Assembly: GCA_021397835.1 (NCBI GenBank)
Contig: JAJFZO010000094.1
Location: 908,501-972,500 of the forward strand
Length of the DNA: 64,000 nucleotides
Source of the DNA: Moringa oleifera
Lineage: Eukaryota; Streptophyta; Magnoliopsida; Brassicales; Moringaceae
Direction of reading: 5' to 3'
In this document: in pieces, positions 37,301-52,300 of the stretch
Layout: every line of letters starts with the position of its first letter
Position numbering within the stretch: position 1 is the first letter of the stretch
The notes under the pieces: model-generated
Told to the model about the DNA's origin: nothing
Seen by the model: the letters and a program-made list of their open reading frames with translations, nothing else
Database searches by the model: none
Made by a program: the position numbers and the translations under genes

Positions 37301-40300
37301 AAGGAGGGCCCAAAAAAAAAAAAAAAAAAGGAGGCAATTGCAAACTTTTTAAAAGTCACATTTTAGTTTTCATATGGCTCAAGCAATTAGATGTAATTGC
37401 TTCTGACTACTGATTTGTGAGATTGAGAACACTAGAATCCTTTTGGTTGGAGTTTGACAACCAACTTTGGGATCACTTTTGTGTTTGTAAATCTAGATGA
37501 TGGACACTTTATATATTCTTTTTTATTTCTTTAATTTTTTAAGTGTAAAGCGAAACAGAACCTAATAACTGACTTGAAAATTTTGCTTTATGTTTATGCT
37601 TTTGTTGTCAGAAATTGCTAGAGGTTTTCATTTTTGACATACTCTGTGGCCCATAGTAAAGCACACAGCCATTTCAGGGTGATGTTGGACAACTAGGAAA
37701 GTAAAGTAAGGGTTTTTGGGAAGGATTGGGGTTTAAGGGTTCTGAGCAAGAGAGGAACAAAAAATAGGGTCTTCGGCCTCCAATAATAGAGACCTTGAAT
37801 CTCAAATATACTGAATTCTCAAGTGATATTCTAATATGTTTGTTCTAAATATTATGGTAGCTTATACATTTATTGCCACCAAATATAACAAGACATAAGA
37901 AATTCAAAGTCCTAATGGGAATGGAATTAAAGTCATAAAAAAATGTGATTGAATTATGTAACAAGAGGAGATATGCCTTTCCCAATTTCAAACAGAAAGG
38001 AATACATATTTTTCTGATTTGAAATGTACTCCTAGGATAGGTTTCTTAAAATCTTTAACTTGTCCTTTATCACAAAGGAGGGAAAAATGTAACATTGTTA
38101 TTTCTGGAAATTGAAAATTTGGCGCTACATACAGAGATAATGCTTGTTATTGGATCCTTTAAGATTTAATTCCTCATTTCCCAATTTCTTTTGATGGTGT
38201 TCTCATTTTGTTATCTAACTCACATTTGGTTTTATAGCTACTACGGAGACATCGGAGGATCAATGTGAACCAAGGCATCCTTGGGCATGATGAGGTATTA
38301 AACATGAAGTCAATGTTATCTACCAATCAATTGTACCTTTGATGGCAGAAAGCAGAGATTTCATTAACGAACTTAAATAATAAATAAGTTTTGATAAAAT
38401 ATCAAAGTTTAAATACCATAAATACAATGTAGACTAGAAATAAATTTTGAATCACAGGGTATCTTAAATGTTGCGTGTGAGAGGCATGGTGGAGTAAATT
38501 GATAGAGATGGGGCAGATATCACTCAGTTTATGTTAGATGCAATCAACTAACAAGGTTCTTTATCCAACATGCTCATGTCCTGGTCTACTGGCTTAGGGG
38601 CCATGGTTCTAGTCATTCCGTTCCAGGCTCATTTGTCAAATATATAAAATAGGAAAGCAAAAAAGAAAAAAAAAAGTGGGTTAGATGTAGACAACTATAG
38701 CATAGAGTGAAGTGTAAGAGTTTTGTGTTATAAGCATATAAGCACTTGCCAGCTTCTGTAATTTCTAATTCTTGTGATTTCATTATTTACTTCAAGGCAA
38801 ATAATTTACGCATTATGCTCCTGGGCATGGTTGATGATCCACGAGTAGTGCTCATCAAGCTTGCAGACCGCCTTCACAACATGAGGACCATGTACTGCCT
38901 CTTACTTCATGTTATATCAATTCCTGCCTGTTAAACTTTGGTTTACTATGTCTTTTCGTCTGAATTAAATTGCTAAATGGGAAACATTAAGCTATTCTTT
39001 TTGGGGACTGTAACTTTTTAAATTTTCGGTTAGGGAGTGTTGTACATATGTCAATGTATGCACATCTACACATAGATATATACATAAATAATCGCATGTA
39101 TACACATAGTCCCTCAATCTCTGGTCTTCATAGGAATGAGAAACTTTTTAACCAAATTCTATGATGCTGTAATTCTTGAAATAGGAAAATAGCTCAATGC
39201 CATGATGTTAAAAAGCTTAGCACCTCTTATTCCTATCCTTTTTTTGATACGAAAAAATAACAAATGAAAAATGAACATACCATCTTCTCTGAAACCCAAA
39301 TGCATGGTTCAATTGATAAGTTGTAAGATTTATAGGATTTTCACATGGATCTGTGTGCGTATATGATGTTCTCCTTTTGCAGTTATGCTCTACCACCACT
39401 GAAGGCTCAAGCTGTAGCTCAGGAGACCTTATATGTATGGTGCTCACTTGCTTCCAGATTGGGTCTGTGGGCCTTGAAAGCTGAACTTGAAGATCTATGT
39501 TTTGCTGTTCTTCAGGTGTTCTCACAGTTTCTTTTCTTTTATCTTGGTATTCTTTTTCGCAAAAAAAAAAAAAAAAAAACTTTTCCTTCTGATGTGATAT
39601 GAAAGTCTCATTTACGGCAAGATTGACATGGATGCATTATCTGTTGATATTGATATTAAAATTATTAGTAATTTTGTTGAAATTTCCAAGCAAAAAAGAG
39701 AGGCAAAAGACCGAGACTTAAAATGACTTTTCAGTCTAAAAGTCATAAAATATCTTTCAATGCAGTAAACCCAAAAGATAACTTTTCTTACACTTGAAAA
39801 CTCAGTTGTTTACTCCTTAACTAAAACCAATAAGAATATTTGATTCATCCAAAATGACCCTTCAACATTCATAAATAATTTCAAAAGATGAAATTTGCTT
39901 GTGCAACAGCCAACAATTTCTGCTAGGTTTAAGTTAGTGGATAATTCATATTATAAATATCAGGGTTTTCTGTGTAGACTAATTTGTCTTAATGCTTCGA
40001 ATATATAATGGTGCTTGTTAGAATGCAGATGACTGGTCATTTTAGTGTGAACTTCTACTTCTTGCATTTATTTGATTGACAAATTAGTTTTGTGGTTGTT
40101 GGACAGAATCATCGTGATAGAGGATTTTATTACTTTTCCCGTTTTTGAGAAACATTACTAGCAAACTCTTTATTTTGTGTTTTTTTTCTTCTTTATTTAT
40201 TGTGTATCTTTTCTTTTCTTTACTCTGTATTGCATTTGAGTGCTTTCTTCAGTTATTTTGCTAAGTTTTCTGATGTTCTTTTCTTTCTTTCTCTCTCCCT

Positions 40301-43300
40301 CTCTCTCTTTCTCTTTTTAAAAAAATTATGTTAAGCTTTACATTTATATCTTCGATAATTACCTCATTCAAATTCTATTGAGCTCATAATTATGATGAGG
40401 AATCAACTTCATTTTTCTTGTAAGAGACGTGCTTGCTGAAGAAATCTTCATCTTGTAAATGTATAGTAGTTGGTTTTGTCCTTTGTATGCTCACTGGATT
40501 TCTGAGCTTAAGCTTTCTTGTGTTTCTGCAATGCATGGCCTCGGTTTGTCCATGACATAATGGCTTTGGCCAACAAGAAAAGGCTGTAAAACATTTTAGA
40601 AGTGCTTAGATTTATTGAGGTCAGATTATGGCCCTGTGACTGTACACACCCTGTGTTTTGCGTGTCTGGAGTTGTTGTATCCTGAGAGTACCTTGTGGAA
40701 ATTACAGTTGTTGATATTTATTATTTAGTATTGACTAAAACCTTTCCATTTTGTATTATCTATAGGAATAATACTTCCTGGAATGTTGTGATGATACTCC
40801 AAACAAAAATGTGATGGTAATTGTATTTTATTTGTGGGGGAAAAGAAAAGTAAACACAGGAATCTTCTCCTTGGGACATATCACATCATTTTGGAAGGAC
40901 TGTTATATTGGTGATCATCTTTCTGTACTGGAATGGATTAGTGTTCTTGAATCAGTTGTGTCAAAGAGCCTCTGAAATTCTGTTGGAGCAAGGCAGCATA
41001 AATAAGAATTAAGGAATATGTTTGGTGAAGAACTGAATGAGGCAGTTCTGGATTTTCTTTTAGTGATTGTGGATATCTCATTTGTGTTATTGGTTTGCTG
41101 TGTATCACCCCGTGGGTAGGGCCATGTTAAGAAGTCACAGCAAGAACCATGACTGAATTAATGCAAGCAGTATAATGAAGGGAACCTATACCATATGTGC
41201 ATGGGCAGTATGGAATTTTTGATAACATGTACGGCATTAACAATGTCTGCACTTATGCTTTTTGAGAAGCGGTCTTCCCGTTCTTTTAGACCTAGCAGGA
41301 TGGAGAAACGGGATGATCTTTTTACAAAGCTTGGACCTTTGATCCTACCCTTCACACTATCTTTGAACTCCTTTCCACTTACTTTGTTGTCAGTCTTGGG
41401 CTTTCTGGATTTATTTACACCTATTGTTACTCATCTGATGGCTATTGCATGACTCTTATGTAATTGGATTTGGCATGTATTGCTATGCTTTTCATTCTTG
41501 ACGTTTGAGTATTTGGCTTTTAATTGAAATTTTTGTATCTACATGCAGCCTCAAATTTTTGTGAAGATGCGAGCTGATCTGGCTTTGATGTGGACCTCTA
41601 ACAACAGAGCAGGATATCCAAGAAGAATATCGGCAAAAGCCAACTTGATAACCATAGATGAAAAATATCCAAATCAAAACTATGAAGGTTCTGAGAAAAT
41701 TGATGATGATGTTGCTAGCATGAAGGTAAGCATGCGGGAAAAAAACTATTGCTTCCATTTTGCTTGCTTGTGCATTGCTTCTTAATGAAACCTTCTTTTA
41801 TTGTCCACTTGTTTTTAGAAAGTTGTGATTTTGCTAATATTGACCATTGCTTGATTTGTGTTTAAATTCCTTTGTAAAACTATGTATTTAGCAGTTGAAT
41901 CACTTGCTTGCAGGAAGAAAATTTTTGTCACTTTTATTATCCTTGTTTGTGCATCAAGTACTTAAATGACACCTTCTTTTCTTGTCAACTGGTTTATACA
42001 TACATTGTGATTTTGGTAATATTGACATTGCTTGATTTGTATGTTTAAATTTCTCAGTAAAATTCTGAAGTTATTGGTTGAATCACTTCCTATGTTGGTT
42101 AAGCATGATTACTTTATTTCCTGAGAAGTCATAACTTCTATGTTTTTATTGTTTTATAGGTATGTAGTGGTCACAAACAGGTGTATTTACCTACCTTAGT
42201 TAAAGATAACTGGTGGCTTAATGTGGGATGAACTAATTGACGTGTGGAGTAATAACAATTCTTTCCAAATTTAATATCCAATTACAAGTGGTTGTTGCAT
42301 CTCTAATTACGTGAAAGATTGCTTGTCATATTTTGCTGCATTTTGGAATTTCAATGTCCTCATTGAATTTCATCGATGCTTATATATTTGTTTTTTGAAG
42401 TAGAAACAAAATAAAATATATTACTCACAGCATAGCACCAAGGGGGTGCAACCCATTTACAGGTATGGTTAATAAGACTTAATTACAAGGAGCTCTATGA
42501 AATCTACAAGATCCTTCTCATTTACAAAAGAACTACCCGTCCCCCACAATTTCATCAAAAGCAACCATTGTGTCCTACTAATTTCCAATGGTATCTCCTT
42601 TCCTTCAAAAGCTCTATTGTTCCTTTCCCTCCGAACCAGCCACAGTACTACAAATGGAATCCTCTGAAGCAGCCTCTTCCTGTCATTCTTCCCATGCAAT
42701 CCATTCCAATGATGATTGGAGTGGATTGCATAGGAAGCTGTTTTCTTTGAAGTCAGTAAACTAGCGTTTTCTTATTTGCAGGATCTTTTGGAAGCTGTTG
42801 TGCCTTTTGATGTCTTGTCGGATAGGAGTAAAAGAACAAAATTTCTTCATAGCCTTGGAGAAAGTTCAAAGATTCAAGCAAAGCCCAAAGTTGTTAGGGA
42901 TGCTGGAATTGCTTTAGCTTCTCTAGTAGTTTGTGAGGAGGCACTTGAACAAGAGTTAATTATATCAACTTCGTATGTTTTTCTACTCCCATTATGATTG
43001 CTGCCTACAGTTTTTGTGATAAATATTATTGATTATTTATCTTTTTCTTTCATCTCTTGCTGTGTCTTTAAGAGACGCTATCAGTTTAACTGTCTAATGA
43101 ATGCTCCCTCGCTCTTCCCTGCCACTTGATAATCTGCAGTTATGTTCCAGGGATGGAAGTTACTCTGTCTAGTCGACTGAAAAGCTTGTATAGCATCTAC
43201 AGCAAGGTATTGATGAAGTTTCTGGTTTGTTTTGAGGAGTAACAATATTTTCATGCGTGCTTCTGTTTTTTACACACTGAGAGTTTTAGTTATGAAATGT

Positions 43301-46300
43301 TGTAATTATTGCTTTATCGTTATCATCAACGTTAATTACCCAGCAAGCTTTTAAAAGGCTTTGCGTTAGCATAGTTCAACGCTATTTGATTTCAGCATGC
43401 AATAATCAATCTAAGGGAAGGTGTACAGCTGTTATAATTGTTATGTAATAGTTTCATTACTGTTGGTTTTGGTTTCCCCTTAATCAATCTATTATAGTCT
43501 ATTATCATATCAAAAACATTATGGCATAGTGCTGCTCTGATGGTATAACATTTTATGCTGAAAAGGAAAATGCTTTTTTTCTTAAAAAATATTTTATTGC
43601 GAGCATGTACATTTTTATAGTACTATAAATGACACCAAGATATGCCTCCTATTTAATAGAGATAAGGAGTTGTACAAACTCCACAAATTCCTCCTTGTTC
43701 AAATCCACCCTTGTCACCCAAACTTTCCGAACCTAATTCGTCTATCTCAAATAAAAAAGAACGAGGTATCCATCTCTTTAAAAGCCCTCCTATTCCTCTC
43801 ATTCCACACTGTCCGAAAAATTAATCACGGAATCCTTACTACCACTCTCTCTTGACTTTAGTCATGTGTAGCCCTCCCATGTGCATAGTTCAGCCGCCAT
43901 CACATCAGCCTCCACCCAGCTGTAACTGAAAATGGACATGTTCTGCTGCAAAATTGATTTCCAAAAGTTATTCTGTGAATTCCTTTCCTAGGGTGCAAAA
44001 ATTAATCTCAATGTGAAATATGTAAACCACTTGGTGTTGAAGTTAAAATTTTGATTAAGAAGCTTTCTTGTTAGGTCTATGATTTTTTGGTTTTTTGCAA
44101 ATATAGGATAATTTCAATTTCATTGCTGATTTTCTATGGAGTTAAAGATCTGATTAAGAAGCTACCTTTATTGGTCCGCTTTTCTGATTTATTTATTTAT
44201 ATTTGACCATTTCTTTTTTCTAATTTGGCTTTGAATATAACACTGGACCATGAAGCTTTAGTTTGTAGGCATGGTAAAGATATGTCCAATGTGTTCTACA
44301 GTTGAACCATAAACGACCCACTTTAGCGTCAAAACTGGTATCCTTTGAGGACTAACTTGGCCTTCTAAATAAAATGTCCTCTGAAGAATACCTTGGACTC
44401 GATAAAACTCTGTCAATTAAGAAAGCGTTTTCTCTCTTGCTCTCTGTCCATTTCTTGAGTCTTATCTTCACTATAATACAGGAATGGATTTGAATTTAGA
44501 GCAGTATCTGTAAAGTGTTTAAACATGATGACTCCACATAGTCTTCTAGGATGACAATGATGCAACTGGTCCAAAAGTTTTCTGATTTAAAGCTTTTAAG
44601 TTTCTTAATATTGTCAGCTGTATATATTGTTGTTAAACGTAAGTATGAAATCTCTGATGATCCATGTTCTTTTTCCAGCTTCTTATTTTATGATGTTTGT
44701 TGATTTGTGGACCTTTCTCAACAAGATTCATCTTGTTGTATATCAGTTACAGAGAGTTTCCTTCTGTGCGTTCTTTGAAGTTCTTTTTGTATCAAGGGAG
44801 TGGAGAGGGCTGTGGGAACTGAATCCTCTGCCCACCAGAAAAGTAAAATATATAGCAAACACTCAACAGGGCATTGTTGTACATGAAGCCTGCAATTGAT
44901 TTCCAGCCTTCTACTTTGAATACTGCTAGTTTTCAATGGTTATGTTGCTAAGTTTTAGTTGTTTCTGCAGTAGAACATCTAAGCCTTTAAATAGAATGTC
45001 TTTGTTGTATGTTCTATCTTGGTGTAGATGAAACGAAAAGACGTAAGCATCAATAAAGTCTATGATGCCCGTGCATTGAGGGTGGTTGTTGGGGATAAGA
45101 ATGGAACTCTACATGGGCCTGCAGTAAAATGTTGCTACAGTCTTCTCAATACTATACATAGGTAACTCAAATTATCATGTTGATTTTCATTTGATGTTTA
45201 AGATGATGGATTCTAGTGTTGCTGTTTAAGAATTTCCCTTTTCTTAACTCTGTAGCATACTTGTTTCAATCAGTGATGTCCCCCATAATTTACCTCCCCT
45301 GAATTTTCCTCTCAAACTTGGGACATAAAACCGGTTTTGCAGTTCTAAGTAGTCTTAGCTTTATTGATATTGTTATAGATTATACATCTTTCCTACTACT
45401 TTATAGTAGGATAGTGATTTTCATATTTCTTGAAATTCCATGGGGGCAATACTTTCTTCTATACTAATTTTGAACACATAGTGCTCCAAATTCTGTCTTC
45501 TATGCAGGCTTTGGCCTCCCATTGATGGTGAATTTGATGATTACATTGTTAATCCAAAGCCCAGTGGTTATCAGGTCAGTTTTCTCTATTCAATGATTCA
45601 CTATCATTTGGGAAATCTTTTAGGTGTGATGTCACTGCTTTTGAGTTCTTGTGTAGATACAGTGATATAACTGAGATAAAAGCATGCTACACCAGGTAGC
45701 TCTTCTCTTCTTCTAGGCTACCCGCACATGTTGTTCACAAAGAACAAGTGGTGGGGGCTCTTCACTTCGTAGAGCTACCAAAAAAACACCTTAAAGTCTG
45801 TACATGTGTGTGTTTCTGCATGTAAACATGCAAATTTCTTTTCCTTTGATAACCACTAACAGTCAATGCATTCTTTACTATAGCTTTTATAATCTTCATA
45901 GCAGATAGTAGAAGATACTGAAGACTGTAGTACTGAATGTCATTGTAATTTTCCTGATTCTTTTTTTTTTTTAATAGAATTGTAATTTTACTGATTGAAC
46001 CTCATAGAGAAAGGTTTGTACATTTAAGAAGCTATCCTGTCATGGCAGAAGGTTAACGATCTAAGTTCACATAGTGAAAATTACTTCTAACAATATGGTA
46101 TGGCTTCTGCATAAGAGTATGATATGCCATACATAGGGAGCTCATGTCAAAAGATTTATGATGATTTTGCATATTCACAAAAACAGAATCCACTGCTACC
46201 AAAATGAAAATCACTGTGTCGTCCACAACAGCATGCAATATTATAGTATACAGATTTTCTAAATACCTTAGCCATTGCCTGAAAATTTTAGTCTCATCGA

Positions 46301-49300
46301 GAAGCTTCTTTAAGTGGCTATAGCAAAGTCCAACGATTACATACATTTTGTGCCATAATGCCAGGTTCAATCCTGGTTTGTATTGTTCTATATAACATAA
46401 ATTAGTTAAAATAAATGAAGGAGAAAAAGCTTTTCAATGAAATGGAAAACTCAGAATCTTTCATAATTCGGCATTTGGAAAAGAGAAAATGCAACTTATG
46501 AGTTGAGATTTTACTGATTAGTCATTAATAGATTGGGCTAGTGAAATAGGACTACATTATATTTCCTGTACTTATGCATATGTTGATTAGCTGACATGCC
46601 ACTGAACCCTTAATCTAATGTGGGGTTTATTAAGCACATTTAGGCTATCTAAGTAATGTGGGTTTTCTCTGTCTATGCGAGCTTTGTCATTTGCTCTTCT
46701 GGCTGTGTGACTAGATGAAATTCTTAAATTTTTTGTGGATTTGGTGTTAGCTTCCTTCTAATTCTTTTACCAAGTGCATGGAGTCTTGCCAAATCTTCAA
46801 ATCGGTTTGCACTGGTTCAGTATAACTTGGTCACATGTAAATTTAAGTGAAATGTCCTGTAAGATTAACTTGTCCCGGATGAGGTTCAGTAGGCTTGAGG
46901 TAAGTTATGCTGATTTAGGTGAATCCTTGATATTATACTTGTCCTACCTTTGTTTTTGTGTCATCTTTTTTTTTTTTCCGCTTCTTTTATGAACTTGAAC
47001 ATGTTGTTGGGTTGGGTTGGGTTTGAAGCCTAAAATTTTCTTTACTGATTGCAGTCTCTGCACACTGCAGTACAAGGTCCTGACTGCTCGCCTTTGGAAG
47101 TCCAAATAAGAACAAAGGTGCTGAACTTGATCCATTGTTAGGTGATATTACAGTTAGAGTATGCAGAGCTGATTGTGGTACTGGTTACTTTCTATTTTTC
47201 AGAAAATGCATGAGTATGCAGAACATGGACTAGCTGCCCACTGGCTTTATAAAGAAACTGGAGGCAACTTGCCTGCTGCAAGTAGCATGGGTGAATCTGA
47301 AATGGAAGAATCCTCATATCTCTCTAAGGATATGGAGGATCACAATTCTATAGAATGTGATTTGTTTCAGAAGTATAGTTCCCTTAAAGCAGGACTCCCA
47401 GTCCTTAGAGTGGAAGGAAGTCACTTACTTGCTGCAGTTATAGTTCGGTAAATGATAATGTCATGTCTAATCTGTATGTCTTAAGCTTTTCATTTGATGC
47501 CTTTATGTCAAAATTGCAATTTCAGAGTAGACAAGGGTGGGAGAGAGTTGCTGGTTGCTGTGAGCTTTGGATTGGCAGCTTCTGAAGCAGTGGCTGACAG
47601 AAGATCTTCTGTGCAAACAACACGATGGGAAGCATATGCAAGGTTATACAAGAAGGTTAAGTTCCTTCACCTTTTCCTTGTTGATTATTCAGTCTGGTTA
47701 ATTACCATCATTCACTCAAAGAAATATGAAAATTCCAAAAGTCTATGTGAAGCATAGATGACTTGCATTTGAGGATTTGGTAGCACTAGAGGAAGACAAA
47801 AAAAGAAAATGCTGGAGAATAAAAATTGAGAATGATATTAAAGGAAAATCTTGTTCCTTTTAAACCCCTTATTTTTTTTTCCGTTTAAATCCTTTTGATC
47901 CCTTTGTGAATAATCTAATATAGTTATCTTTGCATTTGATGATGTCAATATAAGTGATGCTGTAGTGGTGGATAACATAATTTAAAACTACATTATGGGT
48001 TTCCGCAACTTACATATCTAGCAATCTTCATATCTTAAATCTTTATAATTGAGGAGTAAGTCATTGGAAAATATTGTTGATTTTTTATCAAAAAAAATAT
48101 TATATATGGCGCTAAGGGGGTGCGTCTCATGTGCATCTATGCTGAGTTTCCAAGAGGAGAGGATTTCTAAGAAATCTATGTCATCCATCTTGTGCAAAAT
48201 ATTCCTATGTTACCTATAGTGTCAAAACCTTAGCTCATCTATCTTTACAAACCAATAGTGGGGTCTCCCTCCCTTCGAAAGCCGTCAAATTCCTCTTCCT
48301 TTACACCATCCAAAAGACGAACAATGGTACCATGGAGATAAGTTTGCTCTCATGCTTTAAAACCCGTCCAAGCAACCAACTCTGTGGCCACTGAATTTCA
48401 GACCATCCACTGGTATCCCAAAATGACCAAGATGTTTTGCCAAATCTGTCTAGTCTATTTACGCACACAAAAAAAAAAAGAAAAAGAAAGTGAGTAATTG
48501 ACTCTCCCTTCTTCTTGCTAAATAGCACGTATTTACTATAACTTTGCCCCTTCAATAGATTATCAATTGTTAATTGTTGCTTCCCAAACAAAGAAGGCCT
48601 CTTTAGGCGAGCACCCCTGCTTTCCATAGTAATTTCCATGAATACTATTGTGCTTCCCGGTGATACACCAATATTCCTTATACGCTATTTGATAGAAAAT
48701 TCTGCGTCTTGATCCTTTTTCCAGATGATTGTGTCGACTCTGAGAGTCGCTTTTTTCAATTTTTGTTAAGAGGTTGGTCTCAGATTTAGTTCTCTCTCTT
48801 TGTTTTGTTGTAAATTCCTTCTCCATTCCTTTAAAGCACATTTAGAACCTTGGATGCTTGTCCTTTCTACTTGCTTAAATGCTTGCCATAAAATTGCTTG
48901 TTAAAATAGAACCCTGATAACTAATACTTGATAAATTAATAACCTCAGCTAAATAATATTTTTGGTTAGTCTTGACTTTGGGATAATGTGCTAAGTTAAT
49001 AAATTACCAAACTTCATAAATAATACATTATAAAAAATTTATATAGGTCTATGTAATATATACATTAATAGTTTACTGATATGCCATGGGAGCCTTACAA
49101 ATATGACTTAATCATTGGCTTTGTTTTTCTTGAAATTAATGTCACCTTGGACTTCATCTTTTAACTTTTCGTAACATGGTAAGATGTTTAGGTGTGGTTT
49201 TGTTATATTGCAACTTATTCAATATCATCAACTCTTTGAGAGCTTCTTTTAGGAAAACAGGCTCCATTACTATCATCTTCAGCCTCACAATCTTGATCAT

Positions 49301-52300
49301 TTTCTATGACGTTCTAAGTTATTACTCGTCAATCAACATCGCTGAAGTTGTGCCATTTTCTCTAGGGTAGTTGAAGAGGTCATTAACATCTATTCCATTA
49401 TGATATTTCAACTATTTGATTACATTTCTTTAGTTCTTGACATCCAACAAACTAGTTTGGATGATTGAGGTGTTATTTGAAGAATATGTTAGATGACCCA
49501 GTACGAAAATGGTTGGTAGAAAAGTTTTGTTGCTTGCTAATAATTGTTTGGCTTGTTGGTAAGTGTCTTGCTCATCCAAAAACCATTGAAGGATCACAAA
49601 ATGTTTAATTATTTTTATTGCCTACAAACATGACATCGAAGATTTGGCCTTTCAATGCAAGGATTATGCGAGCTTTCAAGATGCATTATTGTCATTGATT
49701 TTATCATAGTCTTTTGGAGAGTTATGAAATAGGAGAACCAAATCCAAGAAAAATGAATGTTTTAGATGCAATGAATCTTGCTTTTGACATTGTGAAATTC
49801 AGTTTGTGGATAACATGACTTCAGAGAATTTGGATGAATTGTTGGATGGTAGAGGTATTCAAGAACAACAAAATGTAATTAAATAGTTGAAATAGCTTAG
49901 TGGAATGGATGTTAGGAACCTCTTGAACTACTCTAGAGAGAATCACACACTTTCAGAGATGTTAATTGACAAGCAAATAATTGAGAACATCATGGAAAAT
50001 AGTTGAGGATGGTGAAGTTGAGATGACAGTTCTACTATGGAGCCTATTTTGCTAAAAGAAGCTCTCAAAGCTATAATGATGTTAAATAATCTTTTGTTGT
50101 AGTATGAGAAAACTACACCATAGGTTAATTAGATGAAGTCAAAAGTGACATGGTTTGAAGAAGAAACAAATGATAATCGAGTCATCTTATAGAAGGCTTC
50201 ATTGTCGAATAATAAGCGCAATACATGTATGTACGTATATATATGTATATGAGGAAATTGTTGATTTATATACTCAATGGGATCTCTATGATTTTTTTTA
50301 ATAATGTATATTTTATAAATTTACTGTATTATTTTATTGATTTATACTGTTTACTGCTTTCCTGGAGCCAAGTGCAAGAAAATGTATTCTTAAGAATAAT
50401 AATTGAAAATTAAAAGGCATTTATTTTAGAATGCCTGCAAGAGTTTTCGTATTCGTGCCAACTTGCACTCGTGACATGGGAGGTGTGCTCATGACCACTG
50501 GTGATCAACTAAAAAGGAAGACAGTTGAAATCTCCAATGCCCTCATGTAATGTCACAAGAGAAGAACAAAAGTACATTAAGAAGACTTTTCCATCTAAAA
50601 ATTCAAAAAGATAGACTATGAACCTCCCTCAAAGTTCATCTCTTTCTCTCTCTTTGAAGCGTTGAAGAGGCACTATCACCAATAAAGCTGCAAAGTATTT
50701 CTTTTTCTCCATTTGCAAGAACCTTATTCCTATTTGTAACAGCATACTTCAAACTACCCTATCAATTTTCATTAAGCTCATATAGAGCCCCAGTCTTTGC
50801 TCCTTCAAGTTTATGAAACCATCCAATCCTTGAATGCTAGTTCCCATATCTCTAGTCTTCCTTAAAATGTATCTTGTATAACTTAACTCCTCTCTCTCAG
50901 TTGTCCCTTTCTCCTGGTCAAAACTCATTGACCTCGTGCCATGTAACTTTCACCCCTTGATCTCTAATTTCCAGTTGCTGACCCAACTAATAAATTTGCT
51001 GCTTTACTGCATGGGCCTCTCTCTTTCAATGCTCCTTGTTCTAGGGCAGCTTGAACTGGCCCTGAGATATACAGCTCTGCTTTGTTAGATGCTTAGATCA
51101 ACAAAGATTTGAAGATTTTGATTGATGTAGGTTAATAGTTAGGTATTGAGGGGCTGACTCGATCATATATTTAAGAATTAATTGAGATTGATGAAGTTTT
51201 GTCAATATATCAGTTGTGATTAATGTAGTTGAATTTTAGGATTCCATTCTTGAGTTCTGGATTACTGTTTTAGCACTGTACATTATTGAAATCTTTGGTC
51301 TAATTGAGCATGATTTAGTTAGGCAAATGAGAATTTTGATTAATGACATTGAACTTTGGGAATCACATTCAATTAAATAGAATTTTTTTTAATAAGTTGG
51401 CGAGGTGAAAATGAAGTTGTGAAACTAATTGATATTTTTCTTAAAGAAAATTGAATAAAGAACACAAATGATTCCATGGGGCCATTTTGGACTGAGACTG
51501 GTAAACATGGTTTCACATGGACATTTTGCATGTGGCACATGTACTTGTCATTTATGCTTAACAGAAATAGATGACGAAGGGCTGATTAGGAGTTACCACT
51601 GATATTTAAAGTGCGAAGTCAGCACAACTAGAAACACCATGTATGAAATGAGACAAACCCCCTAAATAGGGGATGTATAATATTCCAAATTGGAAAGTGA
51701 AGAAACTTCAAAGATGGACACGTGCAAGGACCTTTAGTTTCTTTTGTCACAAGTAGAATATTTAAATTCAGTAATATTCTCTTCAATTTGGTTGGTAGAC
51801 TCTATTTTGTCATAACCTGATAAGTTCTTTTTTATTTTCCAATGAGAGCACCTGGTCCTCTACTTTAGAAGGAAATATTTCCATAGAATGGGAAAGAATT
51901 GATTAAAGCATACTGCCCCTCTATGAAATTCTCATATCAGTTAATCATATTTGGTTAAGAAGAAATGATGCTTTCTTCTTTTCATGTTTAGTGGTATTTT
52001 GTGTACAATTAGGTTAATACATGAATTTAAATGTGATGCTGGTGGAAATTCTCATTTGTTCCAATGCTACTTGTCTTGAACTTCCAGGTTTCAGATGAGT
52101 GGTGGTGTGAACCAGGACATGGGGACTGGTGTACCTGCCTTGAGAAGTACACATTGTGTCGGGATGGCATGTTCCACAAGGTTTGTTTAACTTTCACATG
52201 TCAAGAAATATAACTATGAATTTAACATTTTGCTAATGTTTGCAATCATCTCTCATAAGATGCAATGCTTGCATTTGTCAGCCAACAAAAAGCACAAATA

